A stretch of 64,000 bases of DNA from Xanthobacter autotrophicus Py2 (GTDB taxonomy: Bacteria; Pseudomonadota; Alphaproteobacteria; Rhizobiales; Xanthobacteraceae): NCBI GenBank assembly GCA_000017645.1, contig CP000781.1, positions 3,335,501 to 3,399,500 on the forward strand, in the 5' to 3' direction. The notes beneath the pieces were generated by a model, which saw only the letters and a list, made by a program, of their open reading frames with translations, did not search any database and was not told where the DNA came from. The position numbers and the translations under genes are program-made. Shown here one piece after another: positions 9,873-18,662 of this stretch. The first letter of the stretch is position 1, and each line of letters starts with the position of its first letter.

Positions 9873-10075
9873 AGAGGCTCCGACCGGCAAAAGAGTGGAG
9901 CCGATCAAAGAATATCCGTTATGGCGAGAAGCAACAGAAAATCCGAAGCGTCGAGATTTCGGATGCTGTGGCTGACAAATCGGACGGTCGACGTCCAGGC
10001 GCCACGCCTCGACTACTGTTCTGCTGCCCCGAAGGTTGGCCATCCCAGGCCGTCATCGGTTCAGATCGGTCTGCA

Positions 10076-12121
10076 TCAAAGCCCCAATCCTCTCTGCCGC
10101 CCCAGTTGCCACGACACCGATCCCCCTCGCACGATGCCCATGACCTCGCGGCCGAGCTGACGGTCGATGACCGGCCGCCACGGAACAAGGGTGAACTCGT
10201 GTGACTTCTCGACGATGGCGAACTTGCCGCTGGCGAGCTGCGTGGTTCCAGTGAAGGCGCCGGTTAAGGTCTCGCCATCGGCGGCCTTTCGGAAGGGGAG
10301 CGACTTCTTTGCCGCCAGTTCTTCGCCCGCGCGGGCAACCTCGCGCTCCTGAAGCGTGGCGATCAGGTTGCGCCGATAGGCGACGCGGCCGTCCGGCTGA
10401 CGGGCGGCGTCGCCATGCTCGATATGATGTTCGCGGCGGCGCTCCATGGCCGCGCGCATCTGTTCACCGAAGCCGGCCGGCGACAGGTCCGATCCGTCCG
10501 CGCTGAGGAGGCGCCGGTCCAGCCAGGTCGCCCCATCCGATCCGATCTGGCGTTCCAGATCGAAGGTCGAGAGGATGCGGATATTGGCTCGGCTACTCCG
10601 CCCTGCATCGTGGGTGGCGGCGCGTGCCTCGAAATCATCGGGGATGCGCCATTGGTCAGCGTCGATACGCTCCACGATCCCGGCCCGGCGCAACGCCTCC
10701 AGCCGCCGGACATGGGCGTCCACGAATCCCTGATAGTCGCCGTTCGGCACTTGGCCGTCGAACCGCGCCTGCTCCAGATGACGGCTCGGCCGATAGACGC
10801 CATCCGCGGCCATGCCGGCGATGGCGCGGTCGGATGGACGGCCGGCGCTGTCCGGTGGCCCGATCTCGATGATGCTGCCGATGCGGATGTCCTCGACCCG
10901 CGCGGCGTCGATACCGGAGACATGGTGCGTTCGCCCGTCGATGCCATCGACCACAAGCGTCAGGTGTTCGCCCAGCTCGTCGGACAGATGCTTGTCGATG
11001 ACGCGGCCGATGATCGGCGTCTCGGGCGCGCTATCGTGAATCTGGAAACTCATCGGGTCGCGTTCCACGCCCTCGGCCAGATGCGCTTGCTGCATGATGC
11101 GGATGATGTCGCCGCGCTCTCCCATTTGGCGCAGCGTTGGTTCCAGCCGGTCGCTCAATTCCCAGATGCCGGACGCATGTTCCGTGGCAAGGCCCATGTC
11201 GTTCAGCTTGCCGAGACGACGTAGGCGCAGCGTCCGGTCGGACTGGCCGCGCAAGTCGCCCGGTTCATGGCGCAGGTCTATGAAGCGATCTTCCGCCTCG
11301 CCGATCATCGCCCGGTCGATGCGGGTGAGGCGGTCCTGGTCGATCTCGGCCAAGAGCTTGCGGCGGTGCTCGATCTCGGTGACGGGTCCGAGTTCCAACG
11401 TCGCTAGTTCGCTGGCCCGCTCGCGGATGCCATTGGCGAGATAATCGCCATTGATGACGAGATCCTCGTCGAGGGCGTCGCGGCCGTTGACGATGACATG
11501 CACATGCGGATGGCCGGTGTTGTGGTGATTGACGGCGACCCAATCCAGCTTCGTGCCGAGGTCGGTTTGGACCTGGGCCATCAGTTCGCGGGTGTAGCCG
11601 GTCAGGTCGGCAAGATCGGCGGCGTCTTCCGGTGACACGATGAACCGGAACTGGTGGCGGTCGTCCTGACCGCGATCGAGGAAGGCGTCGCCATCGGCAC
11701 GGTCTTCCGTCGCCGAGTAGATCTGGCCGCGTTCGCCATCGCGAGCCGTCCCGTCGCGCTGGATGTAGCGCAGATGGGCGCCGGCCTTGCCACTGCGACC
11801 GGCGGCGCGAACCGACCGGGACTTGACGATCACGCGGCGGCTGCCGGCCTTACGATGGGTCCACCCGTTCGACAGGTTGCGGGCGCGAACGAAGGATGCG
11901 CCGCGCCCCCGCTGCACGCCTCGGCCAGAGGCGACGACACTCTGACCATTCATCGAGCGGCCGGAGCCACTGCTCTGGGTCGAGCGGTTGCGGCCGGTCC
12001 CGGCCTGTTGCTGGCGGGCGATCTTGCGAAGCTGGCTGAGGAAACTCTTGGCCTGTCCGGCCTTCGCTCCGTTGGAGCGGATGCGGCCGGGCTTCGGCCG
12101 AAAATGATCGTCGTCGCTCAT
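10076..12121 (-). CDS. Relaxase/mobilization nuclease with DUF3363 domain (VirD2-like)
   Basis: 681 residues from the ATG at 12121 (MSDDDHFRPKPGRIRSNG). A basic N-terminus is followed by the relaxase domain. The metal-binding three-histidine motif is in NHHNTGHPHVHVIVNG near residue 200, and the downstream region (from about residue 300) matches the DUF3363 domain seen in ICE relaxases. It would nick oriT and remain covalently bound to the transferred strand. traG follows after about 200 bp. I cannot assign the catalytic tyrosine with certainty. The upstream intergenic region is disturbed by an IS110-family element. Confidence 0.92.
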   Translation of the reverse strand: MSDDDHFRPKPGRIRSNGAKAGQAKSFLSQLRKIARQQQAGTGRNRSTQSSGSGRSMNGQSVVASGRGVQRGRGASFVRARNLSNGWTHRKAGSRRVIVKSRSVRAAGRSGKAGAHLRYIQRDGTARDGERGQIYSATEDRADGDAFLDRGQDDRHQFRFIVSPEDAADLADLTGYTRELMAQVQTDLGTKLDWVAVNHHNTGHPHVHVIVNGRDALDEDLVINGDYLANGIRERASELATLELGPVTEIEHRRKLLAEIDQDRLTRIDRAMIGEAEDRFIDLRHEPGDLRGQSDRTLRLRRLGKLNDMGLATEHASGIWELSDRLEPTLRQMGERGDIIRIMQQAHLAEGVERDPMSFQIHDSAPETPIIGRVIDKHLSDELGEHLTLVVDGIDGRTHHVSGIDAARVEDIRIGSIIEIGPPDSAGRPSDRAIAGMAADGVYRPSRHLEQARFDGQVPNGDYQGFVDAHVRRLEALRRAGIVERIDADQWRIPDDFEARAATHDAGRSSRANIRILSTFDLERQIGSDGATWLDRRLLSADGSDLSPAGFGEQMRAAMERRREHHIEHGDAARQPDGRVAYRRNLIATLQEREVARAGEELAAKKSLPFRKAADGETLTGAFTGTTQLASGKFAIVEKSHEFTLVPWRPVIDRQLGREVMGIVRGGSVSWQLGRQRGLGL

Positions 12122-12705
12122 GGCTCCTGATCCGCCAGAAACCGGCGATTTCGGGCGAGGGTGCCGTGAGAAACGCTGAAAATGTTGGGTTTCCGGCATC
12201 TCGCAGCGCTACGGCGGCTCAGAGACGGTGCCGCCCAAAACAGTGTGCAGACAAGGGCTTGCCCCCCGGATCGGACCCATGGGGTGCCGTCCGCTTTAAT
12301 CTTGCCCTCCTAATCGGTCGTATTTCCACTGCTCTTGCGGACATCGTCGTTCATCCTTCCCGATGCGAGAATATACTATGCTGTTCGCCACGGCACGCCT
12401 CCGCTCGCGGGCTTCGAGTTCCGATGCGCCTTGCACTCCTCCGCGCTCTGCGACGGGGTGTTCCGGCTGCACGTCGGCAGCGCTCGAACCGTCGCGGCGC
12501 ACTTTTCCATCGGATTGACGGAGCATCGTCACAGGCAATCGAGCGCGGTCCGGCCGTCTTCCGATCGGCACAGCCGCAGGCAAGATAACGTGCGTTCCGT
12601 CGGTCCTGGTCTGCATCGGTCCTCATCCGCCGAGGGCGGATCTCCATGTTCAGAATGGCGTCCGTCAGTTGCGGGCGCGCTGCATGTCTCGTGTCAGCAA
12701 GTTGC
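12122..12705. other. Intergenic region upstream of the relaxase; possible oriT, IS110 right flank
   Basis: 584 bp without a convincing gene; the short open frames here have arginine-rich or biased composition and no family resemblance. The sequence GGTGCCG occurs three times in direct orientation (12160-12166, 12227-12233, 12283-12289). A GC-rich dyad (AAGGGCTTGCCC) lies at about 12253-12264. Regions just upstream of relaxase genes often contain oriT, so this is the best place to look, but I see no recognised nick consensus. The right part should contain the downstream end of the IS110 element, whose exact border I cannot place. Confidence 0.35.
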
Positions 12706-13794
12706 TCATCGGTGGGCTCCCAGGAGCTTGCGATCCTTGGTGTGCGCCCGCTGCGCGGCGTCGGCAGTGCTCGCTGCCGGATCGCCGAGATAGAAGGTGC
12801 CGTCGCTCCACATGGCGTGCATGATGACGGCCAGTTTGCGGGCCACGGCGACGCACGCCTTGCGATGGCAGGAGCGCTTGGCGATCTCCTGGCCCCAGGC
12901 CTTCACCTTGTCCTTGCCCTTGAAGCGGGTCAGCAGTCCCGATGCCGCCTCGTAGAGCGCGCGGCGCACATCAGAGTCCCCAGCCTTTGAGATACGCCCC
13001 TGCACGTCGATCGATGTGCCCGACTGCCATCGCCTGGACGTCAGCCCGAAATAGGCGGCAACGTCGCGCGAGCGGCGGAAGCGGGACGGGTCGTCGATCG
13101 CCGTCATGAAGCTGAGCGCCGTCACCGGCCCGACGCCTGGGATCGCCATGAAGCGCCGGCACAGCTCGCTTTGCGCCACCAGCTTCACGACGAGATCGTG
13201 CAGCCGGCAATACTCCTTCCACAGCGCGGCGCGCGCCGACAGCATGGCGTCCATGAGCTCGCAGGACAGCGGATCGTCGGCCACCGCCTCCCGCACCGCC
13301 TGGTCGAACTTGCCGCGCGAGGTGCCACCGAGCTTGATCCCGAAGCTCTTCAGCGAGTGGCGGATGGCGTTCTCGAGATCGAGGAACTTGCGCTTCAGGT
13401 TGCGTCGATGCGTCAGCAGCAGGCGCATCCGGTAGCAGCTTTCCGTCTTCACGTGCGCCTGGCGGAACCAGCCTGTGCGCATGATGTGGGCGATCCCGAG
13501 GGCGTCCGCTGCGTCGGTCTTGTTGCGCTGGGCCGACATCGCGGCCCGCACATGCTGCGTCTCCAGGCAGATCGCCGGCAGGCCGAGCTTCTTGAGCTCG
13601 GGATGGAGCCAGGGCGACAGCGAGCCGGCCTCGTGGCCGACACGCTTCAATCGCCCAACGAAGGGCTTCAGCACCGCCAGCAACGCCTCCGGCTCGGTCG
13701 CCACCTTCACCGTCAGATGTACTTCACCGCGATCATCGACGACGCACACCGCCGTCTCCTCGATGGCCACGTCCAGCCCGCAAAAGAAGTCCAT
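12706..13794 (-). mobile_element. IS110-family transposase (DEDD recombinase)
   Basis: 362 residues from the ATG at 13794 (GGAGGCGGGTG ribosome site). The N-terminal DEDD domain shows FFCGLDVAIEE, GHEAGSL and NKTDAADALGIAH. The C-terminal Transposase_20 domain shows IPGVGPVTALSFMTAIDDP and RISKAGDSDVRRALYEAASG with the conserved serine. IS110 elements do not carry classical terminal inverted repeats, so the element edges cannot be read by symmetry. It sits between the relaxase and the transfer transglycosylase, which are normally neighbours, in the same orientation as both. The open frame appears intact. Confidence 0.92.
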
Positions 13795-13797
13795 CAC

Positions 13798-14004
13798 CCG
13801 CCTCCTGCGTTGCGTAACGCGGGAGATTTTACCGGGCGGCGAAGCTGTTGGTGGCGCGCTCTTCGGCGGGGAACCGTCCTGCCGATTACGGGCGGCACTC
13901 CCGCCTTCCTCCCTGTTCCGCCCCCATTGCCCACGGATGAGACTGTCGCCAGCCCCATCCGCTGCACACTGAAACTTCCTGCCGGGCGGACCGGATCATG
14001 GGCC
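13798..14004 (-). ncRNA. Candidate IS110 left-end region encoding a bridge RNA
   Basis: This 207-bp gap directly upstream of the IS110 transposase matches the position and size of the non-coding left end that, in IS110-group elements such as IS621, encodes the bridge RNA that recognises donor and target DNA. A small stem (GCGTT, loop, AACGC) lies close to the transposase start, at about 13807-13820. No consensus structure was computed; this is a location call based on family knowledge only. Confidence 0.3.
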
Positions 14005-14721
14005 TCATGGCTGTCGTCCCGTATCCGCCCGCGCCACGAACAGACCGCCCGACTGCGGCACGATGGCGGAAACATCGCGCATGTCCGGGATCGTGTCCGC
14101 GTCATTGGAGGAGCGCCCGACCGGCACAAGAGCGGTTGACGTGCGACGCTCCGATTGCGCGATGAACAGTGGTGCTTGAGTCCAAGCGAGCGGATCGGCA
14201 GCGGCGACCAAAATCGGCGTCGGTGCATCGCCACCGCCAAGAGAGGGCGCGACATTGGCGACATAGGCGCGCGTTTCGGCCGGTAGGAGACGGCCCTTCA
14301 GCGAGTCCTCGTAACGTCCGGGACCGGCGTTGTAGGCTGCGATCCAGCCGGGCGAGCCGTAGCGGTCGTATAGCTCGCGGATATAGGCCGCGCCCGCGAT
14401 GATATTGTCGTGGGGGTCGTAGGGATCGGCGCCGAGGCGGTAGCGATCCCGCAAACCCGCCCAGGTCTTCGGCATGATCTGCATCAATCCCATCGCGCCC
14501 TTGGGGGAGATGGCGCGGGGATCGCCGTTGCTCTCCGCCTTCATCACCGCACGAATCCATGCTGCGGGAAGCTCGAAGCGTTGCGCCGCCTCGGCGACGA
14601 GTTCGCCGAGAAAGTCACGGACGGGTGCAGGGGCGGAGTTCGACGGTTGTGCGAAGACTGGAACGGTCAGCGCGCAACCGAACGACAGACCGATAAGGAG
14701 AAGAAGGGAGGTACGCCGCAT
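14005..14721 (-). CDS. Transfer-associated lytic transglycosylase (VirB1/TrbN-like)
   Basis: 238 residues with a signal peptide (MRRTSLLLLIGLSFGCALTV...FAQ) and an SLT domain: AVMKAESNGDPRAISPKGAMG with the catalytic Glu, GLMQIMPKTW, DPYDPHDNIIAGAAYIREL and AAYNAGPGRYED. Such enzymes open peptidoglycan locally so that the conjugation channel can cross the cell wall. It starts 4 bp after the DUF736 gene, so both are likely cotranscribed. The C-terminal 80 residues are not recognisable. Confidence 0.93.
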   Translation of the reverse strand: MRRTSLLLLIGLSFGCALTVPVFAQPSNSAPAPVRDFLGELVAEAAQRFELPAAWIRAVMKAESNGDPRAISPKGAMGLMQIMPKTWAGLRDRYRLGADPYDPHDNIIAGAAYIRELYDRYGSPGWIAAYNAGPGRYEDSLKGRLLPAETRAYVANVAPSLGGGDAPTPILVAAADPLAWTQAPLFIAQSERRTSTALVPVGRSSNDADTIPDMRDVSAIVPQSGGLFVARADTGRQP

Positions 14722-14725
14722 CGTC

Positions 14726-15061
14726 TCAGTCCCTTCCGTCGCGCTTCTGCGGACGGTTCCAATGCAGCGACCAGGCGCTGCCGGTATCGTCGTCCCGGAA
14801 CAGGTTGGCGCGGATCGGCCGCGGCAGCGTGGGATCGTCGATCAGCAGGGCGATGTATTCGCCTGCGCGCTCGCCAGTGCGTTTCCAGCCCGCGCCGATC
14901 TCCGGGCCGTCATCGCCGCCGTGATGGATGCGATAGTCCGGGGCGTTCTCAGCCTCGGACGGCTCGGTAGGAACGACGGTGACTTCGCTGAAAAGCGTCA
15001 GGGTATGGATGCGCCCGACAAAACCGGATGTCTCACGGGTGAATGTGCCGATCTGTGACAT
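14726..15061 (-). CDS. DUF736 family protein
   Basis: 111 residues starting MSQIGTFTRETSGFVGRIHT. The pattern of IGTF near the start, ENAPDYRIHHG, EIGAGWKRTGERAGEYIALLIDDP and IRANLFRDD is diagnostic of DUF736, a small family nearly always found on alphaproteobacterial plasmids and ICEs. Function is unknown. A second, divergent member lies at 20338-20661. Confidence 0.92.
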   Translation of the reverse strand: MSQIGTFTRETSGFVGRIHTLTLFSEVTVVPTEPSEAENAPDYRIHHGGDDGPEIGAGWKRTGERAGEYIALLIDDPTLPRPIRANLFRDDDTGSAWSLHWNRPQKRDGRD

Positions 15062-15127
15062 GATGGTCTCCATGGCGGCGGTGTGGTTGAACCGTCGGCG
15101 GGCGCCGCTCCCGACGACGGGAAGCGG

Positions 15128-15673
15128 TCAGCGTGCCGTCGCGCGCCAGACGAAGCGGCCGTCGCCGGCCTCGTCGGTGTAGAGCGGCGTCGCCTTGCCG
15201 ATGACCGCGCGCGTCGGAAGCGGGCCGAAGTAGCGACCGTCCAGACTGTCGTGCGCGTCGGGATTCATGAGGAAGATGTCGCCATCCGCGATGCGGCGGC
15301 AGCCTTGCCAGACGGGCAATGGGCGGCCGAGTCGGTCGCGGTCGAGCGCCTCGCCGAGCGGCACGGCATCGACGGTGATGGTGTTGCCGGTGCGGCAGAC
15401 CCGTTGACCGGGAAGCCCCATGACGCGCTTCATCAGCGGCACGTCGCGGCCGATATAGCCGCGAGCGACCATGAAGTCGGACAGTGGCTTGTCTGGCATG
15501 GCCGCGACGAGATCGCCGACTTCCAAATGGCGCGTCGGGCCAAGGTCGTAGAGACCGACCGGCACGCTGGCCGAGGCATTCCAGACGAGGCGCGGCGCGA
15601 TCGGGATGAAAGCGGCGACGGCGACGCCCATCGTCACGAAATACGTCACCATGACATAGCCGAAGCGAGTCAC
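15128..15673 (-). CDS. traF: TraF-like S26 family conjugative transfer peptidase
   Basis: 181 residues starting with GTG at 15673, which overlaps the stop of the DUF2840 gene (GTGA). One N-terminal membrane anchor (YVMVTYFVTMGVAVAAFI) is followed by the signal-peptidase-I-like catalytic serine region NASASVPVGLY and the lysine region LMKRVMGLPG. Later boxes IFLMNPDAHDSLDGRYFG match TraF of RP4, which processes and cyclises the TrbC pilin. The probable substrate, TrbC, is encoded at 5905-6237. Confidence 0.92.
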   Translation of the reverse strand: MTRFGYVMVTYFVTMGVAVAAFIPIAPRLVWNASASVPVGLYDLGPTRHLEVGDLVAAMPDKPLSDFMVARGYIGRDVPLMKRVMGLPGQRVCRTGNTITVDAVPLGEALDRDRLGRPLPVWQGCRRIADGDIFLMNPDAHDSLDGRYFGPLPTRAVIGKATPLYTDEAGDGRFVWRATAR

Positions 15674-16191
15674 AGTTCGATCTCCCGGCGCTTGAGCCAC
15701 GCCTGATGGCGCTCCGTCGAATAGGCGCGGGGCTGGTGCCCGGCGCCGATCCGGTTGCCGACATGCCGCCAATGATCGGGGGCTACGTCCCAGGCGTCGA
15801 TGCCGAGGGCTTCCACGGCGTCGATGTGACGAAGCACCCGTTCGACCTTGGGCCAGCCCTCGATTTTCAACAGGATCTCGCCGCCGGGACGCACGAAGGG
15901 CAGCGTCTGGTAAGCTTCGCCCGGCGCAACCGCGCGCACGATGTCGATGCGCGAGATGATCGTGCCGAAGTCGTTGGAGGCCCAGCGCACGAAGGCGAAG
16001 ATGCTGCCTGGCCGATAGGAGAAGACACGGCGGCGGCGGTCGAGCACCTGCTCATGGGCTTCGCGACCGAACCTGATCCAGTTCTCGATCCGCTTCTCGA
16101 CGTGGGTCAGTTCGACATGGGTGAGGCTGTCGGCGAGATGCGCGCGCGGCATGGGGCCGCTTTGCACGCGGGGAACCGCGGCGTCGGTCAT
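15670..16191 (-). CDS. DUF2840 family protein
   Basis: 173 residues. THVELTHVEKRIENWIRFG and RRVFSYRPGSIFAFVRWASNDFGT followed by YQTLPFVRPGGEILL match DUF2840, a family found beside traF in ICEs of this type. It overlaps traF by 4 bp and the ribbon-helix-helix gene by 4 bp, so it is part of a tightly coupled maintenance/transfer operon. Function unknown. Confidence 0.88.
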   Translation of the reverse strand: MTDAAVPRVQSGPMPRAHLADSLTHVELTHVEKRIENWIRFGREAHEQVLDRRRRVFSYRPGSIFAFVRWASNDFGTIISRIDIVRAVAPGEAYQTLPFVRPGGEILLKIEGWPKVERVLRHIDAVEALGIDAWDVAPDHWRHVGNRIGAGHQPRAYSTERHQAWLKRREIEL

Positions 16192-16442
16192 GATGGGTCT
16201 CCTTCGATGGTCGGGGGAAATTCGCGCGCGAGCAGGTCGCGCAGCATGTCGGCGACGGTGACGCCGCGCCCGAACGCGACGATCTTGATGCGGCCGCGTA
16301 GTGCGGGCGTTACGTCGATGGTCAGCCGGGCGGTGAAGCTGCCGGAATCGCCATCGCGCGACGGCGTATCGGTCGCCCTGACCCAGCGGTCGAGATCGGC
16401 AGGCCGGGACGCGAAGCCGTTGCGGGTTGGGCGCTGGCTCAT
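16188..16442 (-). CDS. Ribbon-helix-helix protein, probable ParA partner
   Basis: 84 residues. The C-terminal half (FTARLTIDVTPALRGRIKIVAFGRGVTVADMLRDLLAREF) fits a ribbon-helix-helix fold as in ParG/CopG-type centromere binders. It overlaps parA by 4 bp and DUF2840 by 4 bp. The proposed role as DNA-binding partner of ParA in segregation of the excised circle is inferred from this coupling. Confidence 0.75.
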   Translation of the reverse strand: MSQRPTRNGFASRPADLDRWVRATDTPSRDGDSGSFTARLTIDVTPALRGRIKIVAFGRGVTVADMLRDLLAREFPPTIEGDPS

Positions 16443-17092
16443 CGCACCGACCTCCCGATGCTCAAGCGCGAGATCGCGTCCGCCAGCGCCGCGATCTCGC
16501 GCGCGGCGGGCGTGTCATCGTCCAGCTCGGAGACTAGGCGACCGGACTGCGCGGCGACCGCGAAAGCGACGCGCTGGCCGATGGTGGCGGCAAGGACCGG
16601 CGGGTCGTGGTCGGCCAGCGTCTCGGCCGTCTCACGGGCAAGCACAGTGCGCGCACCGCAGCGGTTCAGCACAAAGCGCGCGGCCAGCTCAGGCCGGTAG
16701 ATGCGCGCCTCGGAGACGAGCGCCAGCATCTCGGCAGAGGCCCAGCCGTCGAACGGCGACGGCTGCACCGGGATCAGGACTAGGTCGGCGGCGAGCAGCG
16801 CCGAGCGCATCAGTCCGGCGACGCGCGGCGGCCCGTCAATAACGATATGATCGGCGTCGCGGGCCAGTTCGGGCGCTTCCCGATGCAAGGTGTCACGGGC
16901 CAGACCGACAACGCCGAATAGGCGCGCGAGCCCCTCGCGGCTTCGCTGCTGCGACCAGTCGAGCGCCGAGCCTTGCGGGTCCGCGTCGATCAGGGTGACG
17001 CGCTGGCCACGGCTGGCCCATTCGCCCGCGAGATTCAGGGCCAGCGTCGTCTTGCCGACGCCGCCCTTCTGATTGAGGAGAGCGACGATCAT
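16439..17092 (-). CDS. parA: ParA-family partition ATPase
   Basis: 217 residues with deviant Walker A KGGVGKTTLALNLA at residues 9-22, VTLIDADPQGSALDWSQQR, and HIVIDGPPRVAGLMRSALLAADLVLIPVQPS, typical of short type Ib ParA/ParF proteins. It would help keep the excised circular form or position the ICE. It overlaps the repA-like gene and the ribbon-helix-helix gene by 4 bp each. Confidence 0.94.
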   Translation of the reverse strand: MIVALLNQKGGVGKTTLALNLAGEWASRGQRVTLIDADPQGSALDWSQQRSREGLARLFGVVGLARDTLHREAPELARDADHIVIDGPPRVAGLMRSALLAADLVLIPVQPSPFDGWASAEMLALVSEARIYRPELAARFVLNRCGARTVLARETAETLADHDPPVLAATIGQRVAFAVAAQSGRLVSELDDDTPAAREIAALADAISRLSIGRSVR

Positions 17093-18222
17093 CGGCCGCC
17101 TCCCGGACGGAAGGGGAGCTGAGGAAGCGGATGCGTGTCGGCTGCCTTGGGGGTGTTGGTGCGCCGTTTGCCGGTGACGCTGAGCGCCTTCGTGGCTTGC
17201 CGAACGAGGTTTTCCACCTCGCGGGCGCGCTCTTCAAAGTTAGATTCTCTGTTAGACTCTAAGTTAAGGGCGCGATTTTCGCTTTTCTTGCCGTGGGTTA
17301 AGGCCGGTTTGGGTTCCCGTTGGCACGAGGGGGCGGTTCCTGATGGCACGGGCCTTCGGGTTCCCGATGGCACGAAGCCGCCCACAGGTTTTCCACAGGC
17401 CGGCGCCGGCTCGAAAGCGAGCAGCGTGCGGCCTCCCGCCTCGATCTCCAGGAACAGCCTGTAACCGGGGAGCGGCTGGCGGCGGATGATGTCGCGCAGC
17501 TCGAAGGCGAAGCGCTTGAACGGCGACAGGGCGCCGGACTTCTGATGAAGGTGGCGGAAGTCGAAGCGCCAGCCATTGCGCTGGCGACCGCCATGCTTGC
17601 GGACGATCCGGTAGAGCCAGCGGTCGAGCCCGCCCGTGAGATCAAAATAGGCTCGGTCGATCGTCAGCACGAGCGCGTCGTCGAGCACCGCTCGGTAGAA
17701 CCAGTCGGGCACGATCAGCTCGATCCCGTCCGGCTTGCCGCTCCGGTCGGTACGTTCCTTCCATTCATTGATCCACGAAAAGCGGTGCCGCCGGCCTTCG
17801 GCAGGTTGGCGGATGGAGGTGCAGATCGTCGTCGATTGCAGCCGGTCGAGCGCCGCCTTGAGGCGCTGATAATCGCGCAGCGACGTGCCGCGGCCGATGA
17901 ACTTCAGGATTTCATAGGGGGTGGCGACCATCAGGCGCGAGGTGCGAAGCCCCGTGTCGCGCGCCTCGACGATCTGGCTCGCCGCCCAGATCAGGATGTC
18001 GGCGTCCCAGATGGTCGCCATGCCGTGATCGGCCACGGCCTCGACGCGGATCGACACGCCGCCGGCGTTGAAATCTATCGGCGCGGTGCGGTGGGATTTG
18101 GAAAGGGAGAAGAAGGGATAGGCCATGAGATCCTGCGCGTCTCGGGCAGCGAACTCGCCAGGGAGCGCCCGAAACAGGTCGAGCTGTCCGCGCTCCGATG
18201 GGTGTTGTTGCCGCGCCGCCAT
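17089..18222 (-). CDS. RepA-like replication initiator protein
   Basis: 377 residues from the ATG at 18222, 20 bp after the AlpA-like gene. QLDLFRALPGEFAARDAQDLMAYPFFSLSK and the downstream MATIWDADILIWAASQIVEARD, YEILKFIGRGTSLRDYQRLKAALDRLQSTT and LYRIVRKHGG match the RPA replication-initiator family. The last 100 residues contain a repeated VPSGT segment and a polar tail. The start is uncertain because no strong ribosome site is visible; the ATG at 18264 is an alternative but overlaps the upstream gene. Presence of an initiator suggests the excised ICE can replicate. Confidence 0.88.
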   Translation of the reverse strand: MAARQQHPSERGQLDLFRALPGEFAARDAQDLMAYPFFSLSKSHRTAPIDFNAGGVSIRVEAVADHGMATIWDADILIWAASQIVEARDTGLRTSRLMVATPYEILKFIGRGTSLRDYQRLKAALDRLQSTTICTSIRQPAEGRRHRFSWINEWKERTDRSGKPDGIELIVPDWFYRAVLDDALVLTIDRAYFDLTGGLDRWLYRIVRKHGGRQRNGWRFDFRHLHQKSGALSPFKRFAFELRDIIRRQPLPGYRLFLEIEAGGRTLLAFEPAPACGKPVGGFVPSGTRRPVPSGTAPSCQREPKPALTHGKKSENRALNLESNRESNFEERAREVENLVRQATKALSVTGKRRTNTPKAADTHPLPQLPFRPGGGR

Positions 18223-18241
18223 TGGTGGGTTTCGCCAGCGA

Positions 18242-18523
18242 TCAGCGTGGGTATCGACCGGCATGGGCGGGCGGCGCCGGCGTACGACGCTTGGCGGGAA
18301 GGATCGAACCGCGCGGATCGGATGTCGAGGTGACGGCGCCGCGCGCCGCCCAGGCTTCGAGATCGTCGACGGCATAGACGACGCGGCCGCCGAGCTTGCG
18401 ATAGGCGGGGCCGGTGCCATAGGTCCGGTGCTTTTCGAGGGTGCGGGCGGACAGGCTGAGGAACTCGGCGGCTTCCTTGGTGCGCAGGAAGCGTGGCGGG
18501 AGAACGGTGAGGTCGGGTCGCAT
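18242..18523 (-). CDS. AlpA/excisionase-like helix-turn-helix protein
   Basis: 93 residues. FLRTKEAAEFLSLSARTLEKHRTYGTGPAYRKLGGRVVYAVDDLEAWAA is a MerR-like HTH_17 domain as in AlpA regulators and excisionases. It lies directly upstream of repA-parA. In ICEs such proteins act as regulators or recombination directionality factors; which applies here is unknown. The basic Pro-rich C-terminal tail is unremarkable. Confidence 0.88.
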   Translation of the reverse strand: MRPDLTVLPPRFLRTKEAAEFLSLSARTLEKHRTYGTGPAYRKLGGRVVYAVDDLEAWAARGAVTSTSDPRGSILPAKRRTPAPPAHAGRYPR

Positions 18524-18662
18524 GGATGGGGCCTCCGTGAGCTTCGTGAAGGCCGCTGGAGATCAGCGGCGGACGAAGGCCACGATGGCGAAGCAGGACC
18601 GGCGGGATGCAGGGCGAAGTCAGGGGGTATGAAATCGCCCACCGCTTACGGTGCCGGCGCGG

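Noticed and set aside
12296..12616. 106-codon minus-strand open frame between relaxase and IS110
   Set aside because: No recognisable domain, no good ribosome site, and overlapping frames of similar length on both strands; treated as non-coding.
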